Positions 41,010 through 50,155 of a stretch of 64,000 bases of DNA are shown piece by piece. Numbering within the stretch: position 1 is the first letter of the stretch; every line of letters begins with the position of its first letter. A program made the position numbers and the translations under genes. The stretch comes from an uncultured Myxococcales bacterium. GTDB taxonomy: Bacteria > Myxococcota_A > UBA9042 > DTJE01. The stretch lies in NCBI GenBank assembly GCA_903847405.1, contig CAINDP010000044.1, forward strand, positions 20,459 through 84,458, written 5' to 3'. The notes under the pieces are model-generated. The model saw nothing but the letters and a program-made list of their open reading frames with translations. It was not told the DNA's origin and did no database searches.

Positions 41010-43358
41010 CTAGGGCTTGGCAGCCGTTTCGGGAGCCGGGCACTTGTCGCGCGCCGACGGCATCTCCTTGCCCGGTGGGTGCTCGATCGGCTCGCGCGTC
41101 ATGACGGCGAAGGTGCTCAGGATGTCCCTCGGATCCCGGCGACCCGGGCGCGACACCAGCGTCGTATCGACGGCGTAGGACCCGTCGTCCTGCCGCTTCA
41201 CCACGATCGCGTGCTCCGATTCGTCCAGGACCATGACGGGCATGGTCACGCCCTTGCCGTCCCAGACCCAGTTCGCGATTCGCTGGCTCATGCGCCGGAA
41301 GTTCCACTTCAGTTTCAGGCGGTACTCGCCCGCGGGGACCTCCGGCAACCGCAGTTCGACGACGTCCTCGACCGATCCGAAGGGCTCCAGGACGCGCTTG
41401 CCGATGATCTTCGCAATCTTCCAGAACTCGTGACGCACCAGGGGGCGGCCCTGGGCATCCTCGACCCCCCGGCATCCCAGGATCGGCGACCGGGGATCGA
41501 CGAAGTTGTCGGCGTCCAGCGCCCCCATGCGGTCCACCACGGCCCCGGCGGAATCCAGCAGTTCCGCCTCCAGCCAGATTTCCTGCACGTCGATGGGCCC
41601 CGACGGGAAGTTGTGGCCGACCCGCGCGTTCGAGGTCGTGACGTCCACCCGCAGGCCCCGGGCGGGCGTGAGGCTTTCCGACACCTTCGCGACCATGTCG
41701 ATGATCGGCCCGGCGCTGAGGAAGAACATCGTGGCGAAGTACCGCCGGATTTCCTTCAGGCTGCCCAGGGTGAACGGGTTGATTTCCCCGGCGGGATTCC
41801 TGCTGAACAGGTAGGCGCACGGATCGGCCAGCACCTCGTAGGCCCCGGTATCCAGATCCCCGGCGATGTACCGGGTGGTGTAGTCGATGAAGTCCTGGAC
41901 GTACACGGCGTCCTCGGGCGCCACCTTGGCGCCCAGCAGCAGGTCGGAATTGATCCCCAGGAACCGGTGGTCGAAGAACGTGTACCCGTTCTCGTCCATC
42001 TGGAACCGGGGCATGTGGCAATCCACGCAGTTCAGGACCTCGCTCCACTCGCTGTTGCGCCACTGGTCGAACAGGGTGTGCAGCGTCGCGGGCGGCCCCC
42101 CCGTGACCTCGGAGGGCATGTGGACCAGGTGGCACGTGATGCAGTACTCCGAGCCACGGTACAGGGACTTCCGCCGGAAGTCGCGCAGGTGGCTGCGCGG
42201 GTCCAGGTGCAGCGCCGCGTCATGCCGGGCACGGTCGCGGGACCCCGGAGCGCCGTTCTCGTCGGGGTAGGGCACGGGCGCCTTGATCGTGTACAGGCCG
42301 TTGCCGCGTTCGGCGTCGTAGGTGGTGATCGAGTGGCATGCCGGGCACGAGATCCCTTCCGGGTTGTCGTAGCGCCCCGACGCGTACAGGGCCTCCGCGC
42401 CCGGCGTCAGGGCCGCGATGGGGTCGTGGCAGTTGATGCAGGTCCGGACGTATTCGGTCCCCTCCATCTCGATGAACAGGGCGACCTCCTTCTGGAAGAA
42501 GGCGTTGTCGACCGAGAAGCGATGGGAGGAACCCCGCCACTGGTTGGTGATGTCGTTGTGGCACCCGGGCCCGCCGCATCGCAACGAACCGCCCAGGGGC
42601 GGGTGCGCGTTCGGCTTCAACTGCCCCACGTCGGCCGTCCTCTCGACGGTCGACAGCACGTCCGGCCGGGTCTTGTCGACCTCGGCGCTGCGGTCGATCT
42701 GCTTGGCGTAGTAAAGCCAGCCCACGACCACCAGGAACGCCAGCAGCGCCGCGCTGGACGCCATCCGGGCGACAGGGGCCAGGGGACGGATGCGACGGGC
42801 CGCGAACCAGACCACCAGCAGCGGCAGCGCCAGTCCGTGGATCCGGTGGAACATCAGCATGACGGGGCTGCAGGCGACGGCGATCAGCAGGCCTGTCAGG
42901 AGGCTCTGCAGCAGCACGGCGAAATCCAGGTATGTCCGGCGCGCCTGCAGCAGCGCGGCCGCGGTCGCGCCCTGCCGCGCCATCACCCGGCGGGTCCACC
43001 GCCAGTCCAGCAGCAGGACGGTCGACGTGCAGGCCAGCAGCATTTCCCCCGTGAACGGAACGAAGTTGCTGAAGATCACCAGGGCCAGAACCGGGATCTT
43101 CCACAGCGCGTACCGCAGGCCCAGGGCCCTGCGGAATCGCCGGAAGGCCAGGACCAGGAACGACACCAGGGCCAGGCTGCCCAGGAACACGTGGACCTGC
43201 AGCCGGTCGATGGTCCCGTGGTCCACCTTCAACTGCGGGAACAGTGACAGCCCGTTCAGGCCGGTCAGCGCCAGCAGCGTGAAGACGGCGATTCCGAGCC
43301 GGCCGTCGGGGCCGCGCAGGGTGGCAAGATGATGACGGAAGCGTGACCCGATCTTCAT
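41010..43358 (-). CDS. Membrane-anchored multihaem cytochrome c (five motifs, one CX4CH)
   Basis: 782 residues from the ATG with GGGAG upstream (a GTG one codon earlier is the track start). The N-terminal ~220 residues contain about six membrane helices. Four canonical haem c motifs follow: CINCH, CPACH, CITCH and CVDCH. A fifth, near residue 260, is CGGPGCH with four residues between the cysteines. Additional His residues (HMPSEV, HDAALHLDPRSH, HNFPSG) could be distal ligands. The last ~250 residues are beta-rich without haem motifs. It would pass electrons between the membrane pool and periplasmic acceptors. It lies upstream of a flavoprotein gene on the same strand. Confidence 0.87.
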   Translation of the reverse strand: MKIGSRFRHHLATLRGPDGRLGIAVFTLLALTGLNGLSLFPQLKVDHGTIDRLQVHVFLGSLALVSFLVLAFRRFRRALGLRYALWKIPVLALVIFSNFVPFTGEMLLACTSTVLLLDWRWTRRVMARQGATAAALLQARRTYLDFAVLLQSLLTGLLIAVACSPVMLMFHRIHGLALPLLVVWFAARRIRPLAPVARMASSAALLAFLVVVGWLYYAKQIDRSAEVDKTRPDVLSTVERTADVGQLKPNAHPPLGGSLRCGGPGCHNDITNQWRGSSHRFSVDNAFFQKEVALFIEMEGTEYVRTCINCHDPIAALTPGAEALYASGRYDNPEGISCPACHSITTYDAERGNGLYTIKAPVPYPDENGAPGSRDRARHDAALHLDPRSHLRDFRRKSLYRGSEYCITCHLVHMPSEVTGGPPATLHTLFDQWRNSEWSEVLNCVDCHMPRFQMDENGYTFFDHRFLGINSDLLLGAKVAPEDAVYVQDFIDYTTRYIAGDLDTGAYEVLADPCAYLFSRNPAGEINPFTLGSLKEIRRYFATMFFLSAGPIIDMVAKVSESLTPARGLRVDVTTSNARVGHNFPSGPIDVQEIWLEAELLDSAGAVVDRMGALDADNFVDPRSPILGCRGVEDAQGRPLVRHEFWKIAKIIGKRVLEPFGSVEDVVELRLPEVPAGEYRLKLKWNFRRMSQRIANWVWDGKGVTMPVMVLDESEHAIVVKRQDDGSYAVDTTLVSRPGRRDPRDILSTFAVMTREPIEHPPGKEMPSARDKCPAPETAAKP

Positions 43359-43380
43359 CACGATCTCCCGGGAGGCCGGC

Positions 43381-43410
43381 AGTATTGACTCCGGCGGCCC
43401 GGCAGGTCAA
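43381..43410 (-). promoter_or_regulatory. Promoter of the multihaem cytochrome gene
   Basis: On the minus strand: TTGACC, 18 bases, AATACT. The leader would be short, about 15-20 bases, and carry a palindromic CTCCCGGGAG that includes the ribosome site. Confidence 0.45.
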
Positions 43411-43429
43411 GTGGCGCGCATGCCGGTTC

Positions 43430-43459
43430 TTGCCCGTCGGGTCGCGGCGGGTGTATTCC
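43430..43459 (+). promoter_or_regulatory. Promoter of the DUF5924/DUF2914 gene
   Basis: TTGCCC, 18 bases, TATTCC. Transcription would start near 43466, five bases before hairpin element copy 3, so the element forms the start of the leader, as in uppP. Confidence 0.45.
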
Positions 43460-43470
43460 AGCCTTTGTTC

Positions 43471-43549
43471 CTCCCGAGCGCGCAGGCGCAGGCGATGGGT
43501 TTCCGCAGGAAACTCTCGCCGGAGCCGAAGCCGACTCGGGACGATCCAA
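43471..43549 (+). repeat. Hairpin element, class 1, copy 3 (closest to consensus)
   Basis: Arms CCCGAG (43473) and CTCGGG (to 43540). Inner stem GGCGA/TCGCC, apical GTTTCC-GCA-GGAAAC. It lies in the leader of the DUF5924/DUF2914 gene, 40 bases before the ATG. Copy 4 lies inverted just after the same gene. Confidence 0.88.
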
Positions 43550-43589
43550 CAGAGGCCGGCGTTCTCCAGCCCGCCCGCGCGAGGGGACC

Positions 43590-44579
43590 ATGGCGTTCGA
43601 CTACGAGCGGTTCAACCGGCGATACGGCCCGTGGATCTCGCTGGGACTGGGCGTGACGACCGTGGTGTTCGTTCGTCGCGGAGCCGGGTACGCCCCGGTG
43701 GCCGCGGCATTCCTGATCGTGGGGTGGGTGCTGGCGCTGGCCCTGCGCCGCTGGCTGGATGCGTCGAAGAAGGCGGGGGACCAGGCGCAGCCGGGGCGCA
43801 TTCGCAGATTGCTGCCGGCCGCGGCGGCCACGGCCTCGGTCGGCCTGTACCAGAACGTACTCTTCTACCTGGTCCCCATCTGGGCGGCCTCGGCGACCTG
43901 GCCCACGGTGAACGTGGTGTTCCCGGTCCTCCTGGCGGCCATGGCGCTGTTCAGTTGCTTCGAGTACCCCTACCGCGCCTACGTGCTGGACCGGCCGCCC
44001 GTGCTGGGCGTCTTCAGCGCCGTCACGCTGTTCGCGGCCCTGGTGCCCGCGTTCACGGTGCTGCTGGACGTTCCGTTGCGCATGGCGCTGGCCGGCGCCG
44101 CGGTCGTCGCCGGGCTGGCATCCGCCGCGGGGGTCGTGCCGGCGCGGCGCCTGGGCTGGCGCAAGGGATTGCCGGTGTTCCTGGGCGCCCTGGGCCTGTC
44201 CCTGGGGATCCTGGTGTCGTCGGGGCCGTACCTGCCTCCCGTGCCCGTCGTCTGCGTCGGGCATGACGCGGGAACCGCCATCGCGCAGCGGGAACTGGTC
44301 GGACGCGCCGGGTCGTTCCCGACGGGGACCCGCCGGGTCTACGCGTGGTTTTCCGTGGCCGCCCCGGCCCGCTGGCGCCAGCCCGTGCAGTTCCACTGGT
44401 TCCACGACGGCGTTTCGTCGGGGAATCCCATCGATCACGAGGTCACGGGCGGGCGCGAGACGGGCTTTCGCACCTGGACCTGGCGGAACGCTCCGGCGGC
44501 GGGGAACTGGCGCGTCGACCTGGTGACCGACTCGGATCAACTGGTCGGGCGCGTCCGGTTCCGCGTGGAAGAGCCCTGA
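43590..44579 (+). CDS. DUF5924/DUF2914 membrane protein
   Basis: 329 residues. Seven or so hydrophobic segments (WISLGLGVTTVVFV, AAAFLIVGWVLALAL, NVLFYLVPIWAAS, VVFPVLLAAMALF, VFSAVTLFAALVPAFTVLL) are followed by a ~100-residue extracytoplasmic domain. The end, TRRVYAWFSVAAPARWRQPVQFHWFHDGV ... FRTWTWRNAPAAGNWRVDLVTDSDQLVGRVRFRVEE, is a clear DUF2914 domain. The function of these proteins is unknown. The ATG follows GAGGGG. The gene sits between two inverted copies of the hairpin element, see findings. Confidence 0.8.
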   Translation: MAFDYERFNRRYGPWISLGLGVTTVVFVRRGAGYAPVAAAFLIVGWVLALALRRWLDASKKAGDQAQPGRIRRLLPAAAATASVGLYQNVLFYLVPIWAASATWPTVNVVFPVLLAAMALFSCFEYPYRAYVLDRPPVLGVFSAVTLFAALVPAFTVLLDVPLRMALAGAAVVAGLASAAGVVPARRLGWRKGLPVFLGALGLSLGILVSSGPYLPPVPVVCVGHDAGTAIAQRELVGRAGSFPTGTRRVYAWFSVAAPARWRQPVQFHWFHDGVSSGNPIDHEVTGGRETGFRTWTWRNAPAAGNWRVDLVTDSDQLVGRVRFRVEEP

Positions 44580-44584
44580 TTTGT

Positions 44585-44678
44585 TGGACCGTCCCGAGTC
44601 GGCTCCGGCTCCAGCGAGAGTTTCCTGCGGAAACCCATCCCGTCGCCTGAAGGCTCGGCCGCCTGCGCGCTCGGGAGG
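44585..44678 (-). repeat. Hairpin element, class 1, copy 4 (with ~15-base insertion)
   Basis: Arms CCCGAG (44593) and CTCGGG (to 44675). The apical stem GTTTCC-GCA-GGAAAC is intact. The side toward 44640-44665 carries extra sequence relative to other copies, so the hairpin spans 83 rather than 68 bases. It lies directly after the DUF5924/DUF2914 stop codon. Confidence 0.8.
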
Positions 44679-44743
44679 CGCAATTGACAGATCGGCCGGG
44701 AAACCACGATTCTTGCACCGTCGACCCCGATTCGAGGTGCGCC

Positions 44744-47140
44744 GTGGCACGGTCCGGCCCCCGTCTGGCGTGGATTCCCTGGCTGTGCGCAGCCGCGATG
44801 GTGTGCCGGGCCGGATCGGCCGACGCCACGCCCCTGCTGCGCTTCCAGATCGATCAACCGGGCGACATCCTGCTGCTGGGCAACACGCTGGTCCAGGACT
44901 GCCGCACCGGCGTACCCGCCCCGGTCGTGGGAACGGTGGGCGATTGCGGGGGCGACGCCTCCACCTCCGAGGACACCGGCGCCGACGTCTTCTGGTCGGC
45001 GGACACGCCCGAATCCGGCAGCGCGACGGCGTCCGTCGGGATCGGCACGTCGGCAGCGCGCTCGTCGGCGGTCCTGGCGCTGCCTCCCGGCGCCGCCGTG
45101 ACCTACGCGCGCCTGTACTGGTCGGCTCCGCGCGCCCTGGACGATCCGATCGCCACGATCGAGGTCCCCGGAGGAACCCGCCAGGATGTCGTGGCTGACG
45201 CGACGTTCACCGCCGCGCGGCCCTCCACGCCCGACACCCGCTTCTACCAGTCCACCGCCGACGTGACGGCCCTGGTCCGGGACGCGACGCCCCCCGGCGG
45301 GACGACGACCTTCCGGGTCGGCGGCGTGGACAGCGTGGACATCGGGACCACCGTGGACGAAATGGCCTACGCCGCCTGGACGCTGGTCGTGGTCACCTCC
45401 GACCCGTCGCAGCCCAACCGCAACCTGACCCTCTTCGACGGCCTGGACGTGGTCGAAAAGAACTCGACGGCGCAGGTATCGATCACCGGGTTCCACGTGC
45501 CGTCCGGCTTCATCGACGCGCACCTGGGCGTTGTGGCCTACGAGGGCGACAGTGCCATTCCCGGGGATGCCCTGTCGTTCAACGGCGCGACGCTGTCCGA
45601 CGCCCAGAACCCTCCGAACAACTTCTTCAACGGGTCGCGCAGCACCCGGGGCGTCGCCCAGTCCATCGCGGGGGATCTGCCCCGCTTGACGGGCGCACCC
45701 GGCAGCCTGTCGGGGGTGGACCTGGACATCGTGGACGTCGGGCCCCTGCTGGCGCCGGGGGAAACCGAGGCCTTCATCCAGGCGTCGACGACCCAGGACG
45801 TGTTCCTGCTGGGCCTGTTCGTGACGTCGATCGCCACGCTGGAGCCGTCCTTCCAGACCACCACCAAGGCGGCCGTCGATCGGAACGGAGGCCTGGTGCT
45901 GCCGGGCGACGAAATCGAGTTCACCATCGTGGCGGCGAACACGGGCAACGACGCGGCGCTGGACGCCGTGCTGATGGACTCGCTGCAGGCGGGTTTGTCC
46001 TACGTTCCCGGAACGATCGAGGTCCTTGACGGGCGGAACGCGGGCGCCAAGACCGATGCGCGGTACGACGATCAGGGGGACTACCTGACGGGTTCCCACG
46101 CTGTGGCTGTGCGCCTGGGGTTGGACGCGGACGGCAACCTGGGAGGGCGGCTGGAACCCGGCGAGTCCGCCACGGTGCGATTCCGTGCGGTGTTCACGGG
46201 GGCGGTCGCCGGGGTGGTGCGGAACCAGGCGTCGATCCTGGCCCGGGGGTTGGGCGGCGCGCCGATGCGGTCCTGGGCCTCGGACGGGGATCCGGACCGG
46301 CCGGGGAGCCAGCCGACTGAATGGTCGTCCGATACGGACCAGGACGGGTTGCAGGATTCGGTCGAGTCGCGCCTGGGCACGCGGTTGGATGCCGTGGACT
46401 CGGACGGCGACGGGCGCGGGGACGCGATCGAAACCGATGGCGGGTTGCCGATCGACACCGACGGCGACGGCGGAATCGACGCCCTGGATCTGGACTCGGA
46501 CGGGGACGCCGCGCCGGATTCCCTGGAAGGATCGGCCGACCTGGACGGCGACGGCGTGCCGGACTGGCGGGATGCCGACGACGACGGCGACGGTGTTCCT
46601 TCGGCGATCGACAACTGTGCCGCGGTCGGGAACCCGGACCAGGCGGACGCCGACGGGGACGAAATCGGGGATGCCTGTGACACGCCGGTGGCCGAGGACC
46701 TCGTCGCGGAAAGCGATGGCGAAACGTCGCCGGACGTGGTGGAAGACGTTGCAGACGAGGGGAGCCCCGACCTGGACCCGGCCGACGCCCTGGAGGCCGT
46801 GGCGGAGGATGCCGGGCCGGCGGACGTCGAAGGGGATTCCAGCGTGCCGGAGGCGGACGGGGGAGCGGAGGGCGACCTTCCGGACCGCGCTCCCGAACGA
46901 TTCGATGCGGGCCCGGAGGCCGATGCGGGCGACAACGGCGGCAGTGATGCCGACGAAGACGACGACGCGACGCCGGTCGTGGAACCCGAGGGGCACCGTG
47001 GCGGCGGGTGCGCTGCGTCGAACGGTCCCGACCGGGGCGCAGTTCCGGGCATGGCTGCGGGACTGGCGTTGCTGCTGTGCGTCTGGGGTGGATTGCGTAG
47101 GTTCGGTTCCGGGCGCAGGGGGCGGGCAGGCGCCTGGTGA
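44744..47140 (+). CDS. Secreted protein with thrombospondin type 3-like repeats and MYXO-CTERM-like anchor
   Basis: 798 residues from the GTG at 44744, which has GAGGT five bases upstream and gives a normal signal peptide ([21 protein letters not shown]). The track's TTG at 44684 coincides with a TTGACA promoter-like box and is rejected. Residues ~30-370 form a beta-rich head with [12 protein letters not shown] and [12 protein letters not shown]11-like isopeptide/Ig segment ([23 protein letters not shown]) follows. Next comes a run of Asp-rich calcium-binding repeats ([46 protein letters not shown]) and an Asp/Glu-rich linker. The end [10 protein letters not shown][21 protein letters not shown] looks like a MYXO-CTERM sorting tail. 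Probably displayed on the cell surface. Confidence 0.82.
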   Translation: MARSGPRLAWIPWLCAAAMVCRAGSADATPLLRFQIDQPGDILLLGNTLVQDCRTGVPAPVVGTVGDCGGDASTSEDTGADVFWSADTPESGSATASVGIGTSAARSSAVLALPPGAAVTYARLYWSAPRALDDPIATIEVPGGTRQDVVADATFTAARPSTPDTRFYQSTADVTALVRDATPPGGTTTFRVGGVDSVDIGTTVDEMAYAAWTLVVVTSDPSQPNRNLTLFDGLDVVEKNSTAQVSITGFHVPSGFIDAHLGVVAYEGDSAIPGDALSFNGATLSDAQNPPNNFFNGSRSTRGVAQSIAGDLPRLTGAPGSLSGVDLDIVDVGPLLAPGETEAFIQASTTQDVFLLGLFVTSIATLEPSFQTTTKAAVDRNGGLVLPGDEIEFTIVAANTGNDAALDAVLMDSLQAGLSYVPGTIEVLDGRNAGAKTDARYDDQGDYLTGSHAVAVRLGLDADGNLGGRLEPGESATVRFRAVFTGAVAGVVRNQASILARGLGGAPMRSWASDGDPDRPGSQPTEWSSDTDQDGLQDSVESRLGTRLDAVDSDGDGRGDAIETDGGLPIDTDGDGGIDALDLDSDGDAAPDSLEGSADLDGDGVPDWRDADDDGDGVPSAIDNCAAVGNPDQADADGDEIGDACDTPVAEDLVAESDGETSPDVVEDVADEGSPDLDPADALEAVAEDAGPADVEGDSSVPEADGGAEGDLPDRAPERFDAGPEADAGDNGGSDADEDDDATPVVEPEGHRGGGCAASNGPDRGAVPGMAAGLALLLCVWGGLRRFGSGRRGRAGAW

Positions 47141-47143
47141 GGC

Positions 47144-48619
47144 CTAGCGCCGGCGACGACCGCCGCTGCCACCCGCGCCACCGCCACCACCGGCCGGACG
47201 GTCGCCGGCGGGACGCGGCGGCCGATCCGACGGGCCCCGGTCGTTCTCCCGGTGCTTGGAGCCGTGGGAGTTCTCGGGCTGTTCCGAGAGGGGCTTGGAC
47301 GTCAGGAAGGCGTCGATCAGCGTGGCGACCAGGCTCTCGGAGTCCGGGTCGGCCATGATCTCGCGGGCCATGACCTGGAACTCGTCGGGGATGACGCGTC
47401 CGGCCTCGATCATTTCCTTCATTTCACGGATCCGACGATCGGCCAGCATCTTCAGGGTCTCCTCACGCGTGGGCGTTTCCAGCAGTTTCAACTTGATGCC
47501 GTAGGACCACTCCAGGCGGCGGATGGACGTGGTGTCCTTCAGGGTCAACAGCGAAATGGCGCGCCCGTGGCGATCCACGCGACCCGTGCGGCCCGTCCGG
47601 TGGATGTACTGCTGGACGTCGTCGGGCAGGTCGTAGTGGATGACGCAGGGCAGGAACGAAATGTCGATGCCGCGGGCGGCGATGTCGGTGGCGACCAGCA
47701 GGCGCTGGTGCCCGGCCTTCATGCGGGCCATCACGGTTTCGCGATCCGTCTGGCACAGGTCGCTGTTCAGCAGGGCCGCGTCGAAGCCGCGTCGGCGCAG
47801 GTACGACGTCACGGCCTCGGTGGTGTGGCGCATGTTGCAGAAGATGATCGCCGCGGAGGGATCCTCGGCCTCGATCACCCCCAGGAGGGTCCGCATCTTG
47901 GTCTGGGTCGGATCGACGGCGTAGGCCACGTTGTCGATGCGGTCCACGTCCACGCGATCCTGGGACAGGTTCACCTTGACGGGTTCGGGCATGTACTTGC
48001 GGATCAGGCCCTGGAGGTTCGGCGGCAGCGTGGCTGAGAACAGCAGCACCTGCTGCAGGCCGGTCAGGGCGTCGAGAACCTTTCGGATGTCCTCGTAGAA
48101 GCCCGCCGACAGCATTTCGTCGGCCTCGTCCAGGACCAGGGTTTCCACGGAGTCGGTGCGGAAGGTGCGCCGACGGTGGTGATCCAGCACGCGCCCCGGG
48201 GTTCCGACGACGAGGTGCACGCCCGCGTGCAGCTTTTCCAACTGCTCCGTGAAGCGCGTCCCGCCGTAGATGCACACCGACTCGAGGCCCGTCCCCACCG
48301 CCAGTTTTTCGATTTCCTGGTGGACCTGCAGGGCGAGTTCCCGGGTGGGCGCCAGGATCAATACCTGGGGCCTCCGGTCCTCGTAGCGGATCCGGTGGAG
48401 CAACGGCAGCCCGAAAGCCGCAGTCTTGCCACTTCCCGTGCGCGATTGCACGACCAGGTGCCTGCCTTCCTTGACGGGGGCGAAGCACGCGGCCTGCACG
48501 GGCAGGGGCGCCTTGTAACCGGCCTCGCGGACAGCCGTCAGGACGGACTCGCAGAGGCCCAGGGCCTCGAAGGTCGTCGTGGGGATATCGGGGAGGGTGT
48601 TTTCGTCTTGTTCCAGCAC
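47144..48619 (-). CDS. DEAD-box ATP-dependent RNA helicase
   Basis: 491 residues. Q motif region PLPVQAACFAP, motif I SRTGSGKTAA, motif II DEAD in VLDEADEML, motif III SAT, motif V ARGIDIS and motif VI HRTGRTGR are all present. The C-terminus is a low-complexity Arg/Gly/Pro tail (GGGGGAGGSGGRRRR) that probably binds RNA. It should unwind RNA in ribosome assembly or mRNA decay. The GTG start has no Shine-Dalgarno, but TTGCGA-17-TATTCT ends seven bases upstream, so the mRNA is probably leaderless. It is convergent with the MYXO-CTERM-like gene (3-base gap). Confidence 0.94.
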   Translation of the reverse strand: MLEQDENTLPDIPTTTFEALGLCESVLTAVREAGYKAPLPVQAACFAPVKEGRHLVVQSRTGSGKTAAFGLPLLHRIRYEDRRPQVLILAPTRELALQVHQEIEKLAVGTGLESVCIYGGTRFTEQLEKLHAGVHLVVGTPGRVLDHHRRRTFRTDSVETLVLDEADEMLSAGFYEDIRKVLDALTGLQQVLLFSATLPPNLQGLIRKYMPEPVKVNLSQDRVDVDRIDNVAYAVDPTQTKMRTLLGVIEAEDPSAAIIFCNMRHTTEAVTSYLRRRGFDAALLNSDLCQTDRETVMARMKAGHQRLLVATDIAARGIDISFLPCVIHYDLPDDVQQYIHRTGRTGRVDRHGRAISLLTLKDTTSIRRLEWSYGIKLKLLETPTREETLKMLADRRIREMKEMIEAGRVIPDEFQVMAREIMADPDSESLVATLIDAFLTSKPLSEQPENSHGSKHRENDRGPSDRPPRPAGDRPAGGGGGAGGSGGRRRR

Positions 48620-48626
48620 GGCGGGG

Positions 48627-48655
48627 AGAATACCAGAACCCGCGGTTCATCGCAA
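48627..48655 (-). promoter_or_regulatory. Promoter of the DEAD-box helicase gene, abutting the start codon
   Basis: On the minus strand: TTGCGA, 17 bases, TATTCT, then seven bases to the GTG at 48619. It predicts a leaderless mRNA. Confidence 0.5.
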
Positions 48656-48674
48656 GGAGGCCTTCGGGGCGAAG

Positions 48675-48704
48675 ACCATCGCCTGCGTCTGCGTGCCCGG
48701 GCGG
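48675..48704 (-). repeat. Decayed half copy of the hairpin element
   Basis: About 25 of 30 bases match the right-hand part of the minus-orientation element (CATCGCCTGCG.CTGCG.G.CGGG). The other arm is missing. It lies just downstream of the RNA methyltransferase stop codon. Confidence 0.45.
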
Positions 48705-48705
48705 G

Positions 48706-50037
48706 CTAGGCTTGCGCCAGGACCACCGTGACGCGCAGGCCCCCATGGGACAGGTGCAGGTGCCGCGGCGCGCGCAGGCCCAGGGCATCGGCCGCCGCAG
48801 GGGAGGGCGCGACCACCGCCACCGACCAGCCCCACCAGGCCGACGTCAGGCGGCGCCCCACGCGACGGAAGAACGCGACCGGATCGTCGCCAGCGTCCTG
48901 GCGCAACCCGTAGGGCGGGTTCAGGACCACCAGGCCCGGAGGCAGGTCCGGGGCGGGCGTCGTGAAGAAGTCCGCCGCCTCGAACCGGATGTCCGGCCCG
49001 ACACCGGCACGCATCGCATGGCTGCGCGCCAGGTCCAGGACGGTCGCGTCCACGTCGCGGCACAGGATCGGGGCCGGCGCAGCGTCCAGGGCCGCCACGC
49101 CCGCAAGGCGCCGGAGGTGCTCCCAGGTCGCGGCGCGGTCGGACGGCCAATGGCGGAAGAGGAAGTCCCGCGAGCGCCCCGGGGGCAGGTGGCGGGCGAT
49201 GGCGGCCGCTTCCACGCCGAAGGTCCCGGAGCCGCACATCGGATCGGCCAGGACCCGGGTCCCGTCGTACCCGGCCGCCAGCAGGATCGTGGCCGCCAGG
49301 GTTTCCCGAAGGGGCGCACCGCCGTGCTCCAGCCGGAACCCGCGGCGATGCAGCAGTTCGCCGGACGAATCCAGGGAGAGGGTCAGACGGTTCCCGTCCA
49401 GGCGCGCCAGCAGCCGCTGGAGCGGCACGGGGGACGTCTCGGGGTCGCTCTCGTCGACAACGTCTTCCGCAGGACTGTCCACCCAGGTCGGGTCGGGGAG
49501 TCCCAGAGCGCGCAGGTGCCGGGCGATCGCGTCGCGCAGGGGGCGGCCCAGGAAGCCTCCTCCGAACAGCCGCGAACGGGACGTCGAGGCCTGGACCAGC
49601 AGCGGCACCCCCGCCGGAAGGAACGCTTCCCAGGGGCACTCGTGGGCTTCGCGGTAGACGTCCTCGGGGGCCCGGGCCGAAAAATCCATGACCCGCAGCC
49701 ACACCCGGTTGGCGGTGCGAAGGTGGAGGTTCGCGCGGTACCCGGCCTCCAGCTTCCCCCAGAACGTCACGCCGCCCGGGATGGCGGCCACGTCCTCCAG
49801 GCCAAGGGCGCGGGCCTCGACGACCAGCACGGGCTCGACGCCGGGGGCACAGGCGGCGAACCACCCGTGGACCGGGGCGTGGACGTGGCGCTTGACGCGA
49901 CGTTCCAGGTTGACCACATCGGGCGGCGCCGCCGACGGGGCCGTGGCGGCTTCGGGCAAGGCGCCCTGGGCGCGGCCCGATCGATCCAACGCTGCCTGGA
50001 CACGAACCCGAGGGGAATTGGGAGGGCGCTTTTTCAT
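48706..50037 (-). CDS. THUMP-type class I RNA methyltransferase (RlmL/RlmKL N-terminal family)
   Basis: 443 residues. After a variable ~50-residue N-terminus there is a THUMP-like region (TANRVWLRVMDFSARAPEDVYREAHECPWEAFLP, LVQASTSRSRLF). It is followed by the methyltransferase core with MCGSGTFGVEAAAIA as motif I, and VVLNPPYGLR (NPPY), the amino-methylation motif for guanine N2. RDFLFRHWPS is typical of RlmL-like enzymes. It probably methylates 23S rRNA in the cytoplasm. The C-terminus HLSHGGLRVTVVLAQA completes the fold. A possible divergent promoter region of ~118 bases separates it from the MFS gene. Confidence 0.87.
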   Translation of the reverse strand: MKKRPPNSPRVRVQAALDRSGRAQGALPEAATAPSAAPPDVVNLERRVKRHVHAPVHGWFAACAPGVEPVLVVEARALGLEDVAAIPGGVTFWGKLEAGYRANLHLRTANRVWLRVMDFSARAPEDVYREAHECPWEAFLPAGVPLLVQASTSRSRLFGGGFLGRPLRDAIARHLRALGLPDPTWVDSPAEDVVDESDPETSPVPLQRLLARLDGNRLTLSLDSSGELLHRRGFRLEHGGAPLRETLAATILLAAGYDGTRVLADPMCGSGTFGVEAAAIARHLPPGRSRDFLFRHWPSDRAATWEHLRRLAGVAALDAAPAPILCRDVDATVLDLARSHAMRAGVGPDIRFEAADFFTTPAPDLPPGLVVLNPPYGLRQDAGDDPVAFFRRVGRRLTSAWWGWSVAVVAPSPAAADALGLRAPRHLHLSHGGLRVTVVLAQA

Positions 50038-50155
50038 GGGCGCAGTGTATCACCTCCGCCGTCGCGCTTGTCATCGCACGCGCCCGATGGTAGGGATGTT
50101 CCGCCCCGGAGGCCTCCTCGGCCCCGACGCTCTTCCCTCAACCAGGAGACCTGGC

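Noticed and set aside
43441-44680. Composite transposon around the DUF5924/DUF2914 gene
   Set aside because: The inverted elements are present but no transposase or target-site duplication could be seen, so it is reported only as a bracketed gene.
44684-44743. TTG start for the MYXO-CTERM-like protein, with GGGAGG from the hairpin element as ribosome site
   Set aside because: The GTG at 44744 has its own GAGGT and yields a standard signal peptide. The TTG coincides with a TTGACA that is better read as a -35 box, though its -10 is weak.
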